Assembly: GCF_028389875.1 (NCBI RefSeq)
Contig: NC_084663.1
Span: 16,878,666-16,942,665, forward strand
DNA: 64,000 nucleotides
DNA from: Rhea pennata
Lineage: Eukaryota; Chordata; Aves; Rheiformes; Rheidae
Reading direction: 5' to 3'
Positions 1-14,907 of the stretch are shown here, one piece after another. Position 1 is the first letter of the stretch. Every line of letters starts with the position of its first letter. Position numbers and translations under genes: made by a program. The notes under the pieces are model-generated. The model did not search any database. It was not told the DNA's origin and worked only from the letters and a program-made list of their open reading frames with translations.

Positions 1-442
1 TTTCAAGGGCAGGTTTTCAAGTTTCATTTGTTCTCTACACCAAACATGCAAATTCCACAAATAACACAAATAACAATTTTACTTGAAATATAAAACATTT
101 CAAAAGATAAGCAAAACTCATGCTCCTTTTAAAACCTAAAGGAATAAAATTTTAAAATTAAATACCAGGATATTTTAGCTGAAGCAGTTACCAAAACATA
201 CAATCACTCATGACAGAACTTGAAATTTTCTAAATCTCAGAATATACTCTGACTAAAACACCTGGTGATATCATTTCAAATAGCATTACATTTAGCAGTT
301 CCCCATCTAAACAAGACAGCATAAGACTGCCACCTTGTGAAAAAGCTAAAATCTGCCTTACTAGAACAAAATTAGCCATGCTCAGAGACTACAGAAGACT
401 TTTTCCTGAAATGTTTCTCACAGAAATAATCTTTCTGTTATT

Positions 443-464
443 AAAAAAAAAAAAAAAAAAAAAA
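443..464. repeat. Poly-A homopolymer
   Basis: Run of about 22 adenines in AT-rich flank. No retrotransposon body could be recognised next to it. Confidence 0.85.
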
Positions 465-1256
465 GTCCATCTACTCATAAGCAAAGTCACAGATAAGGAG
501 GATTTCACCATGCACATATCACTAATGATGTAAAATTCATGCTCATTTTGAACATCTATGTTAAAAGTGTTGTCAAAAAACTTAAGAGGAATAAAAAAAT
601 ACAGAACACTCACAAATAACAGATAACATACTTTACAGCTTATAGACGATCACCTTCTATTTTCTGTTAAAGAAAAACTAAATCAGGCTTTTTAAACAAT
701 GATTACAAAAATGTTAGCTCTACTATTTTGGGTTTCATTTGGATGTTATATTTCAACAAATCAGTGTGACTTTTTCTAAATGGATAATTGATTAATAAAT
801 TTTAAAATATTTCTAATGCTACTGTAACTAATTTCACTGTCAAATTACACTAGCTGAGGAGTTAAACTAAAGTAAGTGATCAGCATTCTACTGAAACTAG
901 AAAAGACCTTTGACAACATAAACCAGAATAAATGTAGCAGCTTTTGCACATCTTCAAGAGAAATAGTTAATAAGTTTGCTACTACAAACAACTAGAGTGG
1001 AAATATTCCAGGAGCAAAATAGTAAGACTAGTTTTCCAAAAGAGAGACTCTCCAAAACCATGAAGTCTTTTTAACTAAATCTCATATCTAGATTTAAGCA
1101 ATGTTACCTCTACCGATATTTGCCAAATTCTTATAACAGATTGATGACATTTGGAGACCTTTCTTTATGTCTAATTATGACATAATTACAACCATTTTCA
1201 TGACTGAAACAGAATCAGGCTAAATTACGTTCCATCTCTCTCTTCCCCCCCCTTTC

Positions 1257-1277
1257 TTTTTTTTTTTTTTTTTTTTA
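1257..1277. repeat. Poly-T homopolymer
   Basis: About 21 thymines preceded by a short CT-rich stretch. On the minus strand it reads as an A-tract a few bases after an AATAAA hexamer (1284-1289), the pattern left by a reverse-transcribed poly(A) tail. No parent transcript was recognised. Confidence 0.8.
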
Positions 1278-3488
1278 ACTCCTTTATTTGGGGTAACATT
1301 GAATATTACCAAAAAGTCCCTCTGGTTCATCGGCAAAAGTAAAAATATAGCTTTACATGAAAAATAACTCTCTTTTCATGTGTTAATAACTGACTTTCTT
1401 CCTTAGTGAAAACATATTTCAACTCTGTTTTTAAATTAGTAAAATACTTTCAGCAGTACTGTTCAATCAAAATAAATCACTACATTGATTATTAGCTGGC
1501 AGAATATTTTAGCATGGGAATTATCTTATTTTAAAAAATTTCACAGACATCTCTCCACACTTACTTTTTCTGCTATCTTGTGATATGATGCTCTTTGGAA
1601 AGGTTTCCTGCTCTAAATTTTGGGGGAGTTCTGTCTTTCAGTCACTTTTCTTTATAAGAGAACTGTAAAATTGCATTTAAAATCAGTTCTTTTTACTTGG
1701 TTGCTATCTCAGTTAAAGAATAATGACCATGCACAAACATTGCCATTTTCTTAACAATACAGATAAGCTAAGGCACTCAGATACCAGTATCGAGAGACAT
1801 CCTGGACAAAACAAAATGCCAATGGACTTCATAAGCACAGGAATTTTCACATCTTGTTACAGGAACACTTGTTCCCCTACAAATTCAGGAAAAAAATAAA
1901 AAATCTAGGAAACAATTCAGGATTCCAGATTCAGGTAAGGGTTCTGACTCACGTTGCCATTCCAATTTGCGCAATACAAAAATTTGAGTGCACATATAAT
2001 ATTGTACTCAAAACATGCATGTGCATATTCATCTTGTTTTTGTTTTACCTGAACAGTACATGAAAATAAAAGTTGGAAGCAGAAGGCATGCAAGATTACC
2101 CTACAAATTCGGTCCTACTAAAAATCACAGAAAACATGGTTGTACAGACAGCGGACAGGAGAACCTGAGTCAATCACACACCTCCTAGTGTTAGCACAGG
2201 GAAGGGTGCTGTGCTGAGCTAGAGGACATAGATCTGCCTCCTGTAAAGAAAACACAACAGTACCGCTGCGGGTAGGTAACTCCATGGCAGTAACCTTCTG
2301 AAAAACAATTCCATTTCAGAACGACAGGAATGACAATAACATAACACATTTGCATAGATTTGACTACAATATTTCCATTATGGAAGAAGAAACAATTTTG
2401 AGACACCACACAGTTCACGAGGATTTGGATTCCTCCCTGCCATATACACATAATTCAGCTATACTTATAAAACTGCTTAACAGTTAACTAGAAGTGATCA
2501 AATATTTTCAAGTCTAATTAAAGTCATTTACTGAAGGTAACCATTCTTTCCTCTTGAAAATAATGCACCAGATGTTTTAAAAAATCATATACACTGTATT
2601 TTTACCTTTGTAAAAAGAAATATATACTGCTTAGTTCCAGTAGCTATACATATATACGAAAAATATTTAGAAGAAAAAATATGTAATGCCATTAGTATTT
2701 TTTTCAAGATTACATGTCAAAGATCTTAGAAATACTCAGTTAAATTTTGGAGTGCATTTACATTCTGCTTCAATACCAACCTGTGAACACAGAACCTCAG
2801 CACATAAAAGCCTTATTATTTAAAAGGGTTTTCATTATACTGCAATTCACCATGTAATGACATGTTTCAGCCTGGCACACATAAATTACTCCCCTTCTAA
2901 TAGGTCACAATATCAACTGCAATTTTTCTTTTGTTGTACAATAATGTTTATTCCCCCAAAAGAAGGAATATGCACAGTCTTCACTCTATTTTCTAAATAT
3001 CAGTTTGAAATAAAATTTTCAAACTGTCCTAATGATTTAAGAGTGTACATTCTGTTTGCAAAACTAACGTAAGCATTTAATGACCAACAACTCATGAAAA
3101 TTCATTAGGATGTAGGTGTTTTTGAAAACATTGCACTTCAGTAGGGTTTCATACCTTGACCTTTAGCAGATACAAATGAAAATGGCCAGTGCTGAGGAGT
3201 AAATTTGCACTCAGAGGTAATGAAAAGGTTAAACACTTATATACTTTATTTTAAAGCAAACTCCCAAAACATACTTACAAACTGCCATACCTTCAAAAGT
3301 ATGTTATAGAATATATTATTATCATGAAATGCGGTTGTAAACATCTCCCTCATTTCACATTAATTACAAAAAGGTTTTCCAAGATTTCCCTAGTTCTGAA
3401 TTTAATCCAGGACCTCACAAATTCAACAAATCAAGTATCTTCACATATCAGATCTCTCATTCAGTTCCAAGAATATAAGCAACCAATT

Positions 3489-3514
3489 TCTTTCTTTCTT
3501 TCTTTCTTTCTTTC
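3489..3514. repeat. (TTTC)n microsatellite
   Basis: About six tandem TTTC units, just beyond the ALG10 stop codon and probably inside or just past its 3' UTR. A looser A/G-rich stretch follows at about 3626-3660. Confidence 0.85.
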
Positions 3515-3560
3515 CCTGATACCCATGGGGGAAAAAAATACATAATGTAATGCACACTAC

Positions 3561-3566
3561 TTTATT
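3561..3566 (-). terminator. ALG10: Candidate ALG10 poly(A) signal
   Basis: TTTATT on the plus strand, i.e. AATAAA on the minus strand, about 100 bases after the ALG10 stop codon. It would give a short 3' UTR. A second minus-strand AATAAA lies at 3245-3250, so alternative ends are possible. Confidence 0.45.
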
Positions 3567-3661
3567 CCAGTGTTTTATAGTCCTGAAACAGAACTGGGTT
3601 TTCCTAGGGGTGTAAAGGTTCCAAAAAAGAAAAAGAAAGAAAGAAAAAAGAAGAAAAAAGA

Positions 3662-6600
3662 TCACCACATAAACCTCTGTACTTCTTCACTATTTGGCCA
3701 CTGGAATGTTTTGTTTAGAAAAAGATAAAAGGTTGTTACATTCACAAAAATATAAAAAGCCAGCTCAAGAAGTTGTTTACAGAGAGATGGAAATGGAATA
3801 TTGAGTCTATATATTAAATATGGCAAAATAAAGTAACGAAATTCTAGTAACTTTTGAGGAACTGTAACAGCAAATAAACAAAAAAAATACACTAAAATCC
3901 AGAATATTGATTTTGATTTCAAGGTATCAGCAAAACTCCATCCAGTAAATATATAGACTGGAACTAACATGTATTTTACAAGTTCATGTCTTTGGAAGAC
4001 TTTTCTCCAGACATAGAATGTATAATGTCTGTTATCTGCTAGTAAATACTTATGAACATAGGTAAATTTCCAGATCAGGAACAAAGAGATGACAGCAACT
4101 AAGCTGTACTGCACAGGGTGCTTCCGTAAGGTCAGAAGGAATTTCCTGATTTTACTAGGGGTCAATAAATGGGGGAAGGAAAAAAAGAGAGTAAACGACA
4201 GAAAATAGAAGAGCTGAGGAAAATGCAAACAGGCTTCATGGCTACTTCTGTCACCAACAACTATTCCACCATTGATGAATACAAAAGCAAAGAACACAAT
4301 TACTAATATGATGTATGGCCAAGTTAAAGCAATAAGTGTAATTAAGTTTTGAGGTGAGATGAGGTATTCAGTAAGAAACTGTAATATTCTGACCAGATCT
4401 GAAAATGATCCTTTCATGGAAGAAATCTTTTCATCTTTCTTTTTCACTAACTCTGTCTTCCAGGCTTCATTTAGCTTTTCTGCAACAACATTTCCTGCGC
4501 AAAAAACTGTCCATACAATATTTGTCTGACGAAACATGAAGCCACAAAATCCAAGCAGAGCTGAAGTTTTATGGTTACCATAAAGGCACATTAAATATGA
4601 AAAGAGAGTAAAAAATACTGATCCTGGGTCCGTATAATAAAGGAACGTAAAAAAATAAAGTGTGGGAAATATTGCAAGAGTTAATGTAGACAAAATTCTT
4701 TGGAAACCAGACACAGCCTAGAGAAGAAGCAGAAAAACATTGTTAGTAATATCCAATAAAAAAACAAAAACCAAATAAAGGGTATCATTCTTCAGAATTC
4801 CATTACCACAATATAACAGCTCTAATGCTCTTTGATTCCATTACTGCACTAGCATGCACGTTACATTTTTGTTAACCTCCTGCTATGCTAATATAGAGTA
4901 CAGGACAATACAATGCTGAGACAAATGAAATCAAGAAGCATTATTGTTGATAAGTTAAAAATATGGCCAAAAAACACACCAGCTTCTTCCGTATTTCAGA
5001 CATTCACATATTTGTAGCACTAATGCCCACCGCTAAAGTGGGAGTATAATAGCTCTCATACCTATGATAAAAGAGCTGCACTAACAAGCAAAAGAAAAGG
5101 AAATTTTGTTTTCAATGTTGTATGCCCCTGCAATCTAATCATCAGATTATGTTTGTTTCTGACATAGCAGAACACATCATTCTGTGCTTGCACTATTGCC
5201 TCTTTTGAAGCCAGCCCACAGAGGGGCCAGTCAAGCTTCTAGTCTTTGGTGCAGCTTTTGTTGTTTATTTTTATTATAATTCATGAGTTATAAAAGAAAC
5301 TTCAAAGGTAGAAGATCATACAGTTAAAAACTCCTCCCAATTATCCCACTCACTACAAGGTGCAATGTAATTCACAACATTAAAAACTGCTGCATGATGG
5401 CTCTGAATGATGTAGCGTGGGATGAAACAGCCAGTCACCACCATACTGAAAACAACAATATAGAAAATGCTCAAAACTCAAGGAAGTGGCAACAACAAAA
5501 GTACATTTTGTAATGCTTACAATATAGTCAAAAAAACTTAAGTTTTCTTTCATTTTTATTTCCACTTCCAAATATAACATTAAAAGTGTTCCAAAGGAGG
5601 AAACAATCTGTTAATTTTGACCCAGTTCTGTATGGTCTTATCATATGCTTAAACATGAAGAGTCTTCTATAATCTTCATATGAAAACATTTTCTTTATAA
5701 CAACAGAATCTTTAAATTATCAGTGAATAGCAAAAATATTCTTAAAGTTTAAAGGTGAAACTAAAGATAGCAAACCAAGGTGAAAGATATTAAACAGGCC
5801 ATTAACAACTGGAACAATTTACCTACTACAGTGTTGGGTGATCCATCACTTGGATGGATAAATAGACAGGTAAAAACTGATTGGACGGTTGGGCTCTCAG
5901 TTAATGGGTCATATTCTACCTGAAGTTTGGTAACAAGTAGAGTACCGCAGGGGTCTCTACTGCAATCTGTCCTGTTTAACGTCTTTATACCTGCAGGCAG
6001 CAACAAAGCACACTTTCATCAAGCTTGCAGATGCCACCAAACCAGAGGGATGAGGCAATATACTCAAGAGCAGAGCTGCCATCCAGAAGGACCTAGACAG
6101 GCTGGAGAAATGGGGAAACAGAAACCTTATGATATTCAACAGGAAAAATGCAAGGTCCTGCACCTGGGAAGGAAGAACCCCTGCAATGGTTCAGACTGGT
6201 GACAGAGTGGCTTGGGAGCAGCTCTGCGGAAAATGACCTGAGAGTTTGGGCAGACAGCAAGCTGAACGCAAGGCATCAGTGTGTCCTGGAAGCAGAAGAG
6301 GCAACAGCCTCATGGGCTACATTAACAGAACTCTGGCCAGTTGATCAAAGCGATTCTTCTGCTTTGTTAGCATTTCTCAGACCACATCTAGAATATCGTG
6401 TCCAGTTCTGAGCATTCTCAGTATTAACAATAATTAAAGAAAGGACTTTGATTAACTGGAGTGAGGGTGGAAGGCCACCAGAATGGTCAAGGACTACAGC
6501 ACCAGCTCTGTGAGGAGAGGCTGAGAGAGATGAGCTTGTTCAGCCTGGAGAAGGGATGGTTCCAGGGGGACCAAAGAGCAGCCTGTCAATACCTATGAGG

Positions 6601-7950
6601 AGGTTAACAGGAAGAGGGAGCCAGGCTCTTCGCAGCATTGCATGGTGGGCTGACAAGAGACAACAGGTATAAATTGAAATGAGCACTTCAAACTGGATAA
6701 AAGGAAAAACCTTTTCACCATGGAAGTGAAAGGCCAGTCAAGCAGTGCAACAGGCTACCTGGAAAGGCTGTGCAGTCACTTGCCATCTGGGGAGGTTTTC
6801 AACACAACTAGATAAAGCCAGATAAGCTGCCTGGTCTGACCTTAGGTGACCCTGTTTTGAGCAGGAGATTGGATCAGAGACCTCCTGAGATCCCTTCCAA
6901 CCTGAAATATCCTATAATTCTAAATGTTAAATCTGGTATCTATCTAAGGAATATATTTTAGCTCAAAAACAGCTCACGGGGCTTTGTTCAGGAATCAGTG
7001 GGTGAAGTTTTATGTTGAATTCTAATCAACTCCAACTAGAACAGTTCTCAATCCTTCTGGTAAAAGGTCCACACAGATAATAACTTTATGTTTTATTTCA
7101 ATCAAACTATTTATAGTTATGCACAAGACCAAGTTTTTAGAGGATCACACCCTTAGGGAGAAAAAGATTGTTTTTAGAGAAAAGAAGCACCCTTCCTTGG
7201 CTCAAACCAGTAGCAATAGTTGCAGCCATGTAAAACTGAAGACAGTTCAAGTATTTAATAAAACAAGCATCCGCAGAGTCATCAGCACTGTTTGTACTAG
7301 TGCTGAAAATTACTTTACTGAGACTGTACCTTATTTTTTGGATGCATCTTGGACAAAAGCAAGTAGAGCAAATAGAAGTTTCCAGCGCTGAAAAGGAGGT
7401 TAATAAACCTGAGCATCCCGGTGGAGCACGCGATGCTGCCGGTCCAGCCGAAGAGCCACGCCGCAGGCTTCGCTATTCCCACCGAGACCAGGTACAGGCC
7501 AGGCAGGGTGGTGATCATGGGATCCCACTTCAAAGGAGAGAGCGGGGCCGGGTTAAGGAGCCGCCGCCACGCAGAAAGCGCCTGGGGGACGCAGGGGGGC
7601 GACGCGCTGTTTCGAAACCCTCGCCCTTCTTTCGGGCGTCCTCTCTGCCCATCGCTACACGGGGCCGCCCCGCGCCGAAACGCCGGGCCGGGCCCGAGGC
7701 GTGGGGGGACCCAGGGACAGGGGGCAGCGCCGCCGCGGGGGGCCGGGACACGGCCGGGGAGGGCCCGGGGAGGGCCCGCACTTACCTGCTGGAAGCGGCC
7801 CTCGCAGTAGGCCTGCGCCTGCGGGACGTGGAAGGCCTCGTCCATGTAGGGCGCGCGCTGGCGGCGGTTGAGCGCCGCGAAGAGCAGGCACGAGAGCAGG
7901 AAGGCGCCGCTCATGGCGGCCGAGAAGCCGTAGGCCGCGGCGCGCTCCAT
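3662..7950 (-). CDS. ALG10: ALG10, dolichyl-P-Glc alpha-1,2-glucosyltransferase
   Basis: ALG10 adds the third, terminal glucose to the lipid-linked Glc2Man9GlcNAc2 precursor in the ER lumen, completing the N-glycan donor; the mammalian protein was also described as the potassium-channel regulator KCR1. Three minus-strand coding exons join in phase 0: 7786-7950 (donor GTAAG), 7330-7527 (donor GTACAG) and 3662-4717 (acceptor CTCTAG). The product is 472 residues, against about 473 in human. Residues 35-41 are YMDEAFH, the acidic loop conserved in this family. Exon 2 opens with WDPMITTLPGLY, and the last exon carries FRQTNI, GDRSSHEACLHFPQLFYF and the C-terminal KTFQWPNSEEVQRFMW. Many hydrophobic segments fit a multi-pass ER membrane enzyme. 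The start is fixed by homology and the CpG island. No frame damage is seen. Intron 2 contains a CR1 LINE. Confidence 0.97.
5795..6923 (+). mobile_element. CR1 LINE fragment, 3' part
   Basis: Non-LTR retrotransposon piece in ALG10 intron 2, opposite in orientation to the gene. Plus-strand frames show worn CR1 reverse-transcriptase pieces: VPQGSLLQSVLFNVFI at about 5940-5990, then the ML(K)FN-type block with CKVLHLGRKNPCNGSDW near 6120-6200, then FLRPHLEYRVQF ending at 6411. The rest is the CR1 3' UTR, closing near 6885-6920 with CCCTTCCAACCTGAAATATCC, as CR1 tails do. It is 5'-truncated and shifts frame several times, so it cannot encode an active protein. The first ~80 bases may belong to a second, overlapping CR1 remnant. 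Confidence 0.9.
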
Positions 7951-8325
7951 GCCGCCGCCGCCGCGGGGAGAGGCCGCCCTTCCGGGGAGGGGCCGCGCCG
8001 CGGAGGAGGCGGGCGGGCGGCGGCGGCGACGACGGCGGCCTCCTCCTCCTTCGGGGTCGGGCGGGAAGGCGGCAGCAAGGCCGCGGGCGCTGCGGGGGCG
8101 GCTGCTTGAACGTCTCCTCGTTCAACTTACCGCTTCTTAAACTGCATTACTTACCTCTAAAAAGCGTTGGAAACACCCCCCCCCCCGCGAGCCTGTGAGC
8201 GGTCAGACGTTGCTGAACGCCTGCTCTGCCCGAGGCGGAACGTGCGCGGTCGTGTGCGGCCGCTGCTCCCGCGAACACCGCGGGGCCGCTCGTTGCTCCG
8301 GGCGGATTTGCCCCTTGGTGACAGG

Positions 8326-8330
<5 letters not shown>
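7420..8330. other. CpG island over ALG10/TPRKB 5' ends
   Basis: GC-rich, CpG-dense block in an AT-rich background covering ALG10 exons 1-2, the intergenic gap and TPRKB exon 1. Long ORFs here on both strands are caused by the composition. A C-homopolymer lies near 8177-8186. Confidence 0.85.
7951..8325. promoter_or_regulatory. Shared ALG10-TPRKB bidirectional promoter
   Basis: The ALG10 start codon (7950, minus strand) and the TPRKB start codon (8326, plus strand) are 375 bases apart, with CpG-island sequence filling the gap. Two divergent housekeeping genes this close imply one shared promoter region. No TATA box is evident. Transcription start sites cannot be placed from sequence alone. 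Confidence 0.75.
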
Positions 8331-12667
<4,337 letters not shown>

Positions 12668-12676
12668 AAATGTGCG

Positions 12677-12682
12677 AATAAA
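12677..12682 (+). terminator. TPRKB: TPRKB poly(A) signal
   Basis: AATAAA begins ten bases after the TGA stop of TPRKB, implying a 3' UTR of only a few tens of bases if this signal is used. Confidence 0.7.
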
Positions 12683-14604
12683 ATCTTTTTAAAAAGAAAA
12701 ACAATGATTTTTAAGCTGCAAAAACATTTCATGGCAATTAATCCTAATTTCAGAGAAAGCAGTGTAGTACCAAATAGTGTAGTGACATCTGAGCTTAAAC
12801 TGTAAATGAGCTTAAACGGTAAAGAACTATCTTGGGTATGGGAGTAATCTAAGCTATATTCTAAGCACAGAGATTCAATTCTGTTGTACTAAGCAAAATT
12901 GTCCATCACCATTTCTGTCAATTTTCTTATTTAACGTGAGAAAAGATCACTTTTCCTAGCACCTTGAGGTGATCATAAAAAGAAGGCGTGAAAATCTGTG
13001 CTTACTTTTCTTTTTCATTGAGCGATTTGTCACCCACAGATGAGATTCAAACATTGTAAATTATTTTTATTAACCCTACTGTGATTTGTTTTGGCACCCC
13101 AGAGGGATGATATTATTTTAATGTTTAACAATACTATTGCCAGGAAAATTATCTCAATAATGCTAAGGATTGCTCCTGGACTAGACAAGGGGAAATTTTT
13201 TATAATGCATCTGCAGTATCTCCCTCTTTCTGCTAATGGAATAGAAATGCTGCCCATCTTTTGAGGAACAGGAAGGCGGGAGGCATGGCAGGACCCTGTG
13301 GAGCAGCATGGAGCTGGGCCAGGCCTTGGAGAGGAGTGCAGCGTGACAAGTAAGATCATTATGGATCATGCTACGGTGGTATTAGCACCTGACAATTTGA
13401 TATTATTTCATACAGTGTACTGTATACTACTGAGCTACTGGTGAATTGCTTTATGTTACCCAGTGTTGGGGGTTAAAGAATAGTATTATAAAGAATAGCA
13501 GAGGTATTTTTGATTTGTAACATTGGGAATTAAGTATAATGATGCTGACTTCTTAAACAGAAAAATCTACATCTTGAATATACTCACTTTTAAGTTATGG
13601 ATATAGCTTAAATAACATGCTGAAAGGATCCTTAACTAATTTTGCTTTGCTGAACCAATGTTAGGAAAGAACATCAAAGAGAAGAAAAAAAAGAATACTA
13701 ATTTCCGATAGTCACCAGGTCCTGAAGTCGAGTGTCAGTATCATTTAATCACATACAGGCATCCCATTTCATCAGAATTACTGTCCCAATTAGGCAGAAA
13801 TCCATACTGCTTGTTATTGTTACGCTGTGTTGTTTTTCTGGGAAATGCCATGTATAAAACTATAGTTGTCAGCACTATTTTTCTTGTCATTCTCTGATGC
13901 ATTAGGACTTATGCGACACTCTTTCAGATACCTTTTAAGTACATTAGTGTTCCCCTAACATTTGGGAAAAATAAGTATAGTTTGTGGTGGAGAGAAATCT
14001 GAGTTAGAAATGAAATGTTAGCCACGACAGTAAATGAACCAGCAAACTAATATACAGACCTGATATTGTCTATGTTCTGTATTGAATATGGAAATCCCTG
14101 GCCTGTTTTGTATTTTGATTGTGGTTAATTTTTCTTCCTTCAGTTAAAATACGGCAGTACAGACGGTACTACTGTACAATCATTTTCTTACCAACCAAAT
14201 CAGTGGCAGAATATCTTACTGAAGGTGTGTTAAAGACAGGCTGCTTGTTGATCTCCACTTGTTCAGATTACATGATAGAGGAAAAATAAGTATACCTAAG
14301 ACTCATTACATTCTTTGGAAATACTTAGGCTTTTTTTTTCTTGCAGATCATAGCCTTAATGCAGAACTGAAAATGCATAGTTACTGGGGAAATGGTTTAT
14401 AATTATGAAAAGAGTTGAGTTTTGAAGTCAAAAATTTTCATCCCTTAAATCCAACCATGAATCTTTTTAATTTATTAAATGCGAATGTCTAGATATACAA
14501 ATTATCTAACTAAAGAATTGAGACACTTGCTGTAGGCAGGGAGATTGCAGTTTTCTTTTTGTTGGTTAATGTATAATGGACAGAATTGTCTTCCCATGTG
14601 GACT

Positions 14605-14660
14605 TCGTTATAGCCTTGTGGTAAAAGCATTATTGTGAGATCTAGGTTCAAATCCTTCTG
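14605..14660 (+). repeat. tRNA-like relic, possible old SINE head
   Basis: TAGCCTTGTGG at 14611-14621 matches an RNA polymerase III A box except for one position, and GGTTCAAATCC at 14645-14655 matches the B box. The A-to-B spacing is about ten bases shorter than in a tRNA, and I cannot fold acceptor or anticodon stems, so it is not a functional tRNA. A decayed tRNA-derived SINE or tRNA pseudogene is the likeliest origin. Confidence 0.3.
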
Positions 14661-14820
14661 AATTTCTGTACTAGTAAATCTTTAAGGACTGGTTAGAACA
14701 GTGAGACTAGAGAGAAATAGTTGGGATGTGGTTGACGTTTCCTGAATCTAGTGGATTCATTGAGGTCCCTTTTAGCCCTTTTCTTCTAGGGTATAAAGAA
14801 TGCTTTTCATTAAGACTTAG

Positions 14821-14907
14821 GTACCAAGGGAAAGACAAAGTTTATCCAAAGAAAAGGTACCAAGGGAAAGACAAAGTTTATCAAAAGAAAAGATTCAAGG
14901 GAAAGGG
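14821..14907 (+). repeat. 36-bp minisatellite, about 2.4 copies
   Basis: Units at 14821-14856 and 14857-14892 differ at one base; a diverged partial third copy follows to about 14907. Each unit begins GTACCAAGGGAAAGACAAAG. Because 36 is a multiple of three, an ORF through the array repeats a 12-residue lysine-rich unit, but nothing supports translation. Confidence 0.85.

Larger units (their letters stand above)
1..3480. other. Gene-free 3' flank of ALG10
   Basis: AT-rich sequence with only short, compositionally unremarkable ORFs on both strands and no recognisable coding exon. It holds a 22-base A-run at about 443-464 and a 21-base T-run at about 1257-1277. It may include distal 3' UTR of ALG10, which ends at 3662 on the minus strand; minus-strand AATAAA hexamers lie at 3245-3250 and 1284-1289. 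Confidence 0.5.

Noticed and set aside
5927-6411. Plus-strand frames of about 90 codons as host genes
   Set aside because: CR1 reverse-transcriptase remnants (VPQGS, RPHLEY) broken across several frames.
7300-8140. Plus-strand frames of up to 269 codons antisense to ALG10 exons 1-2
   Set aside because: Mirror frames of GC-rich coding and promoter sequence; the minus-strand frame is the one matching ALG10.
14605-14660. Functional tRNA gene
   Set aside because: A and B boxes are too close together and no acceptor or anticodon stem can be paired.
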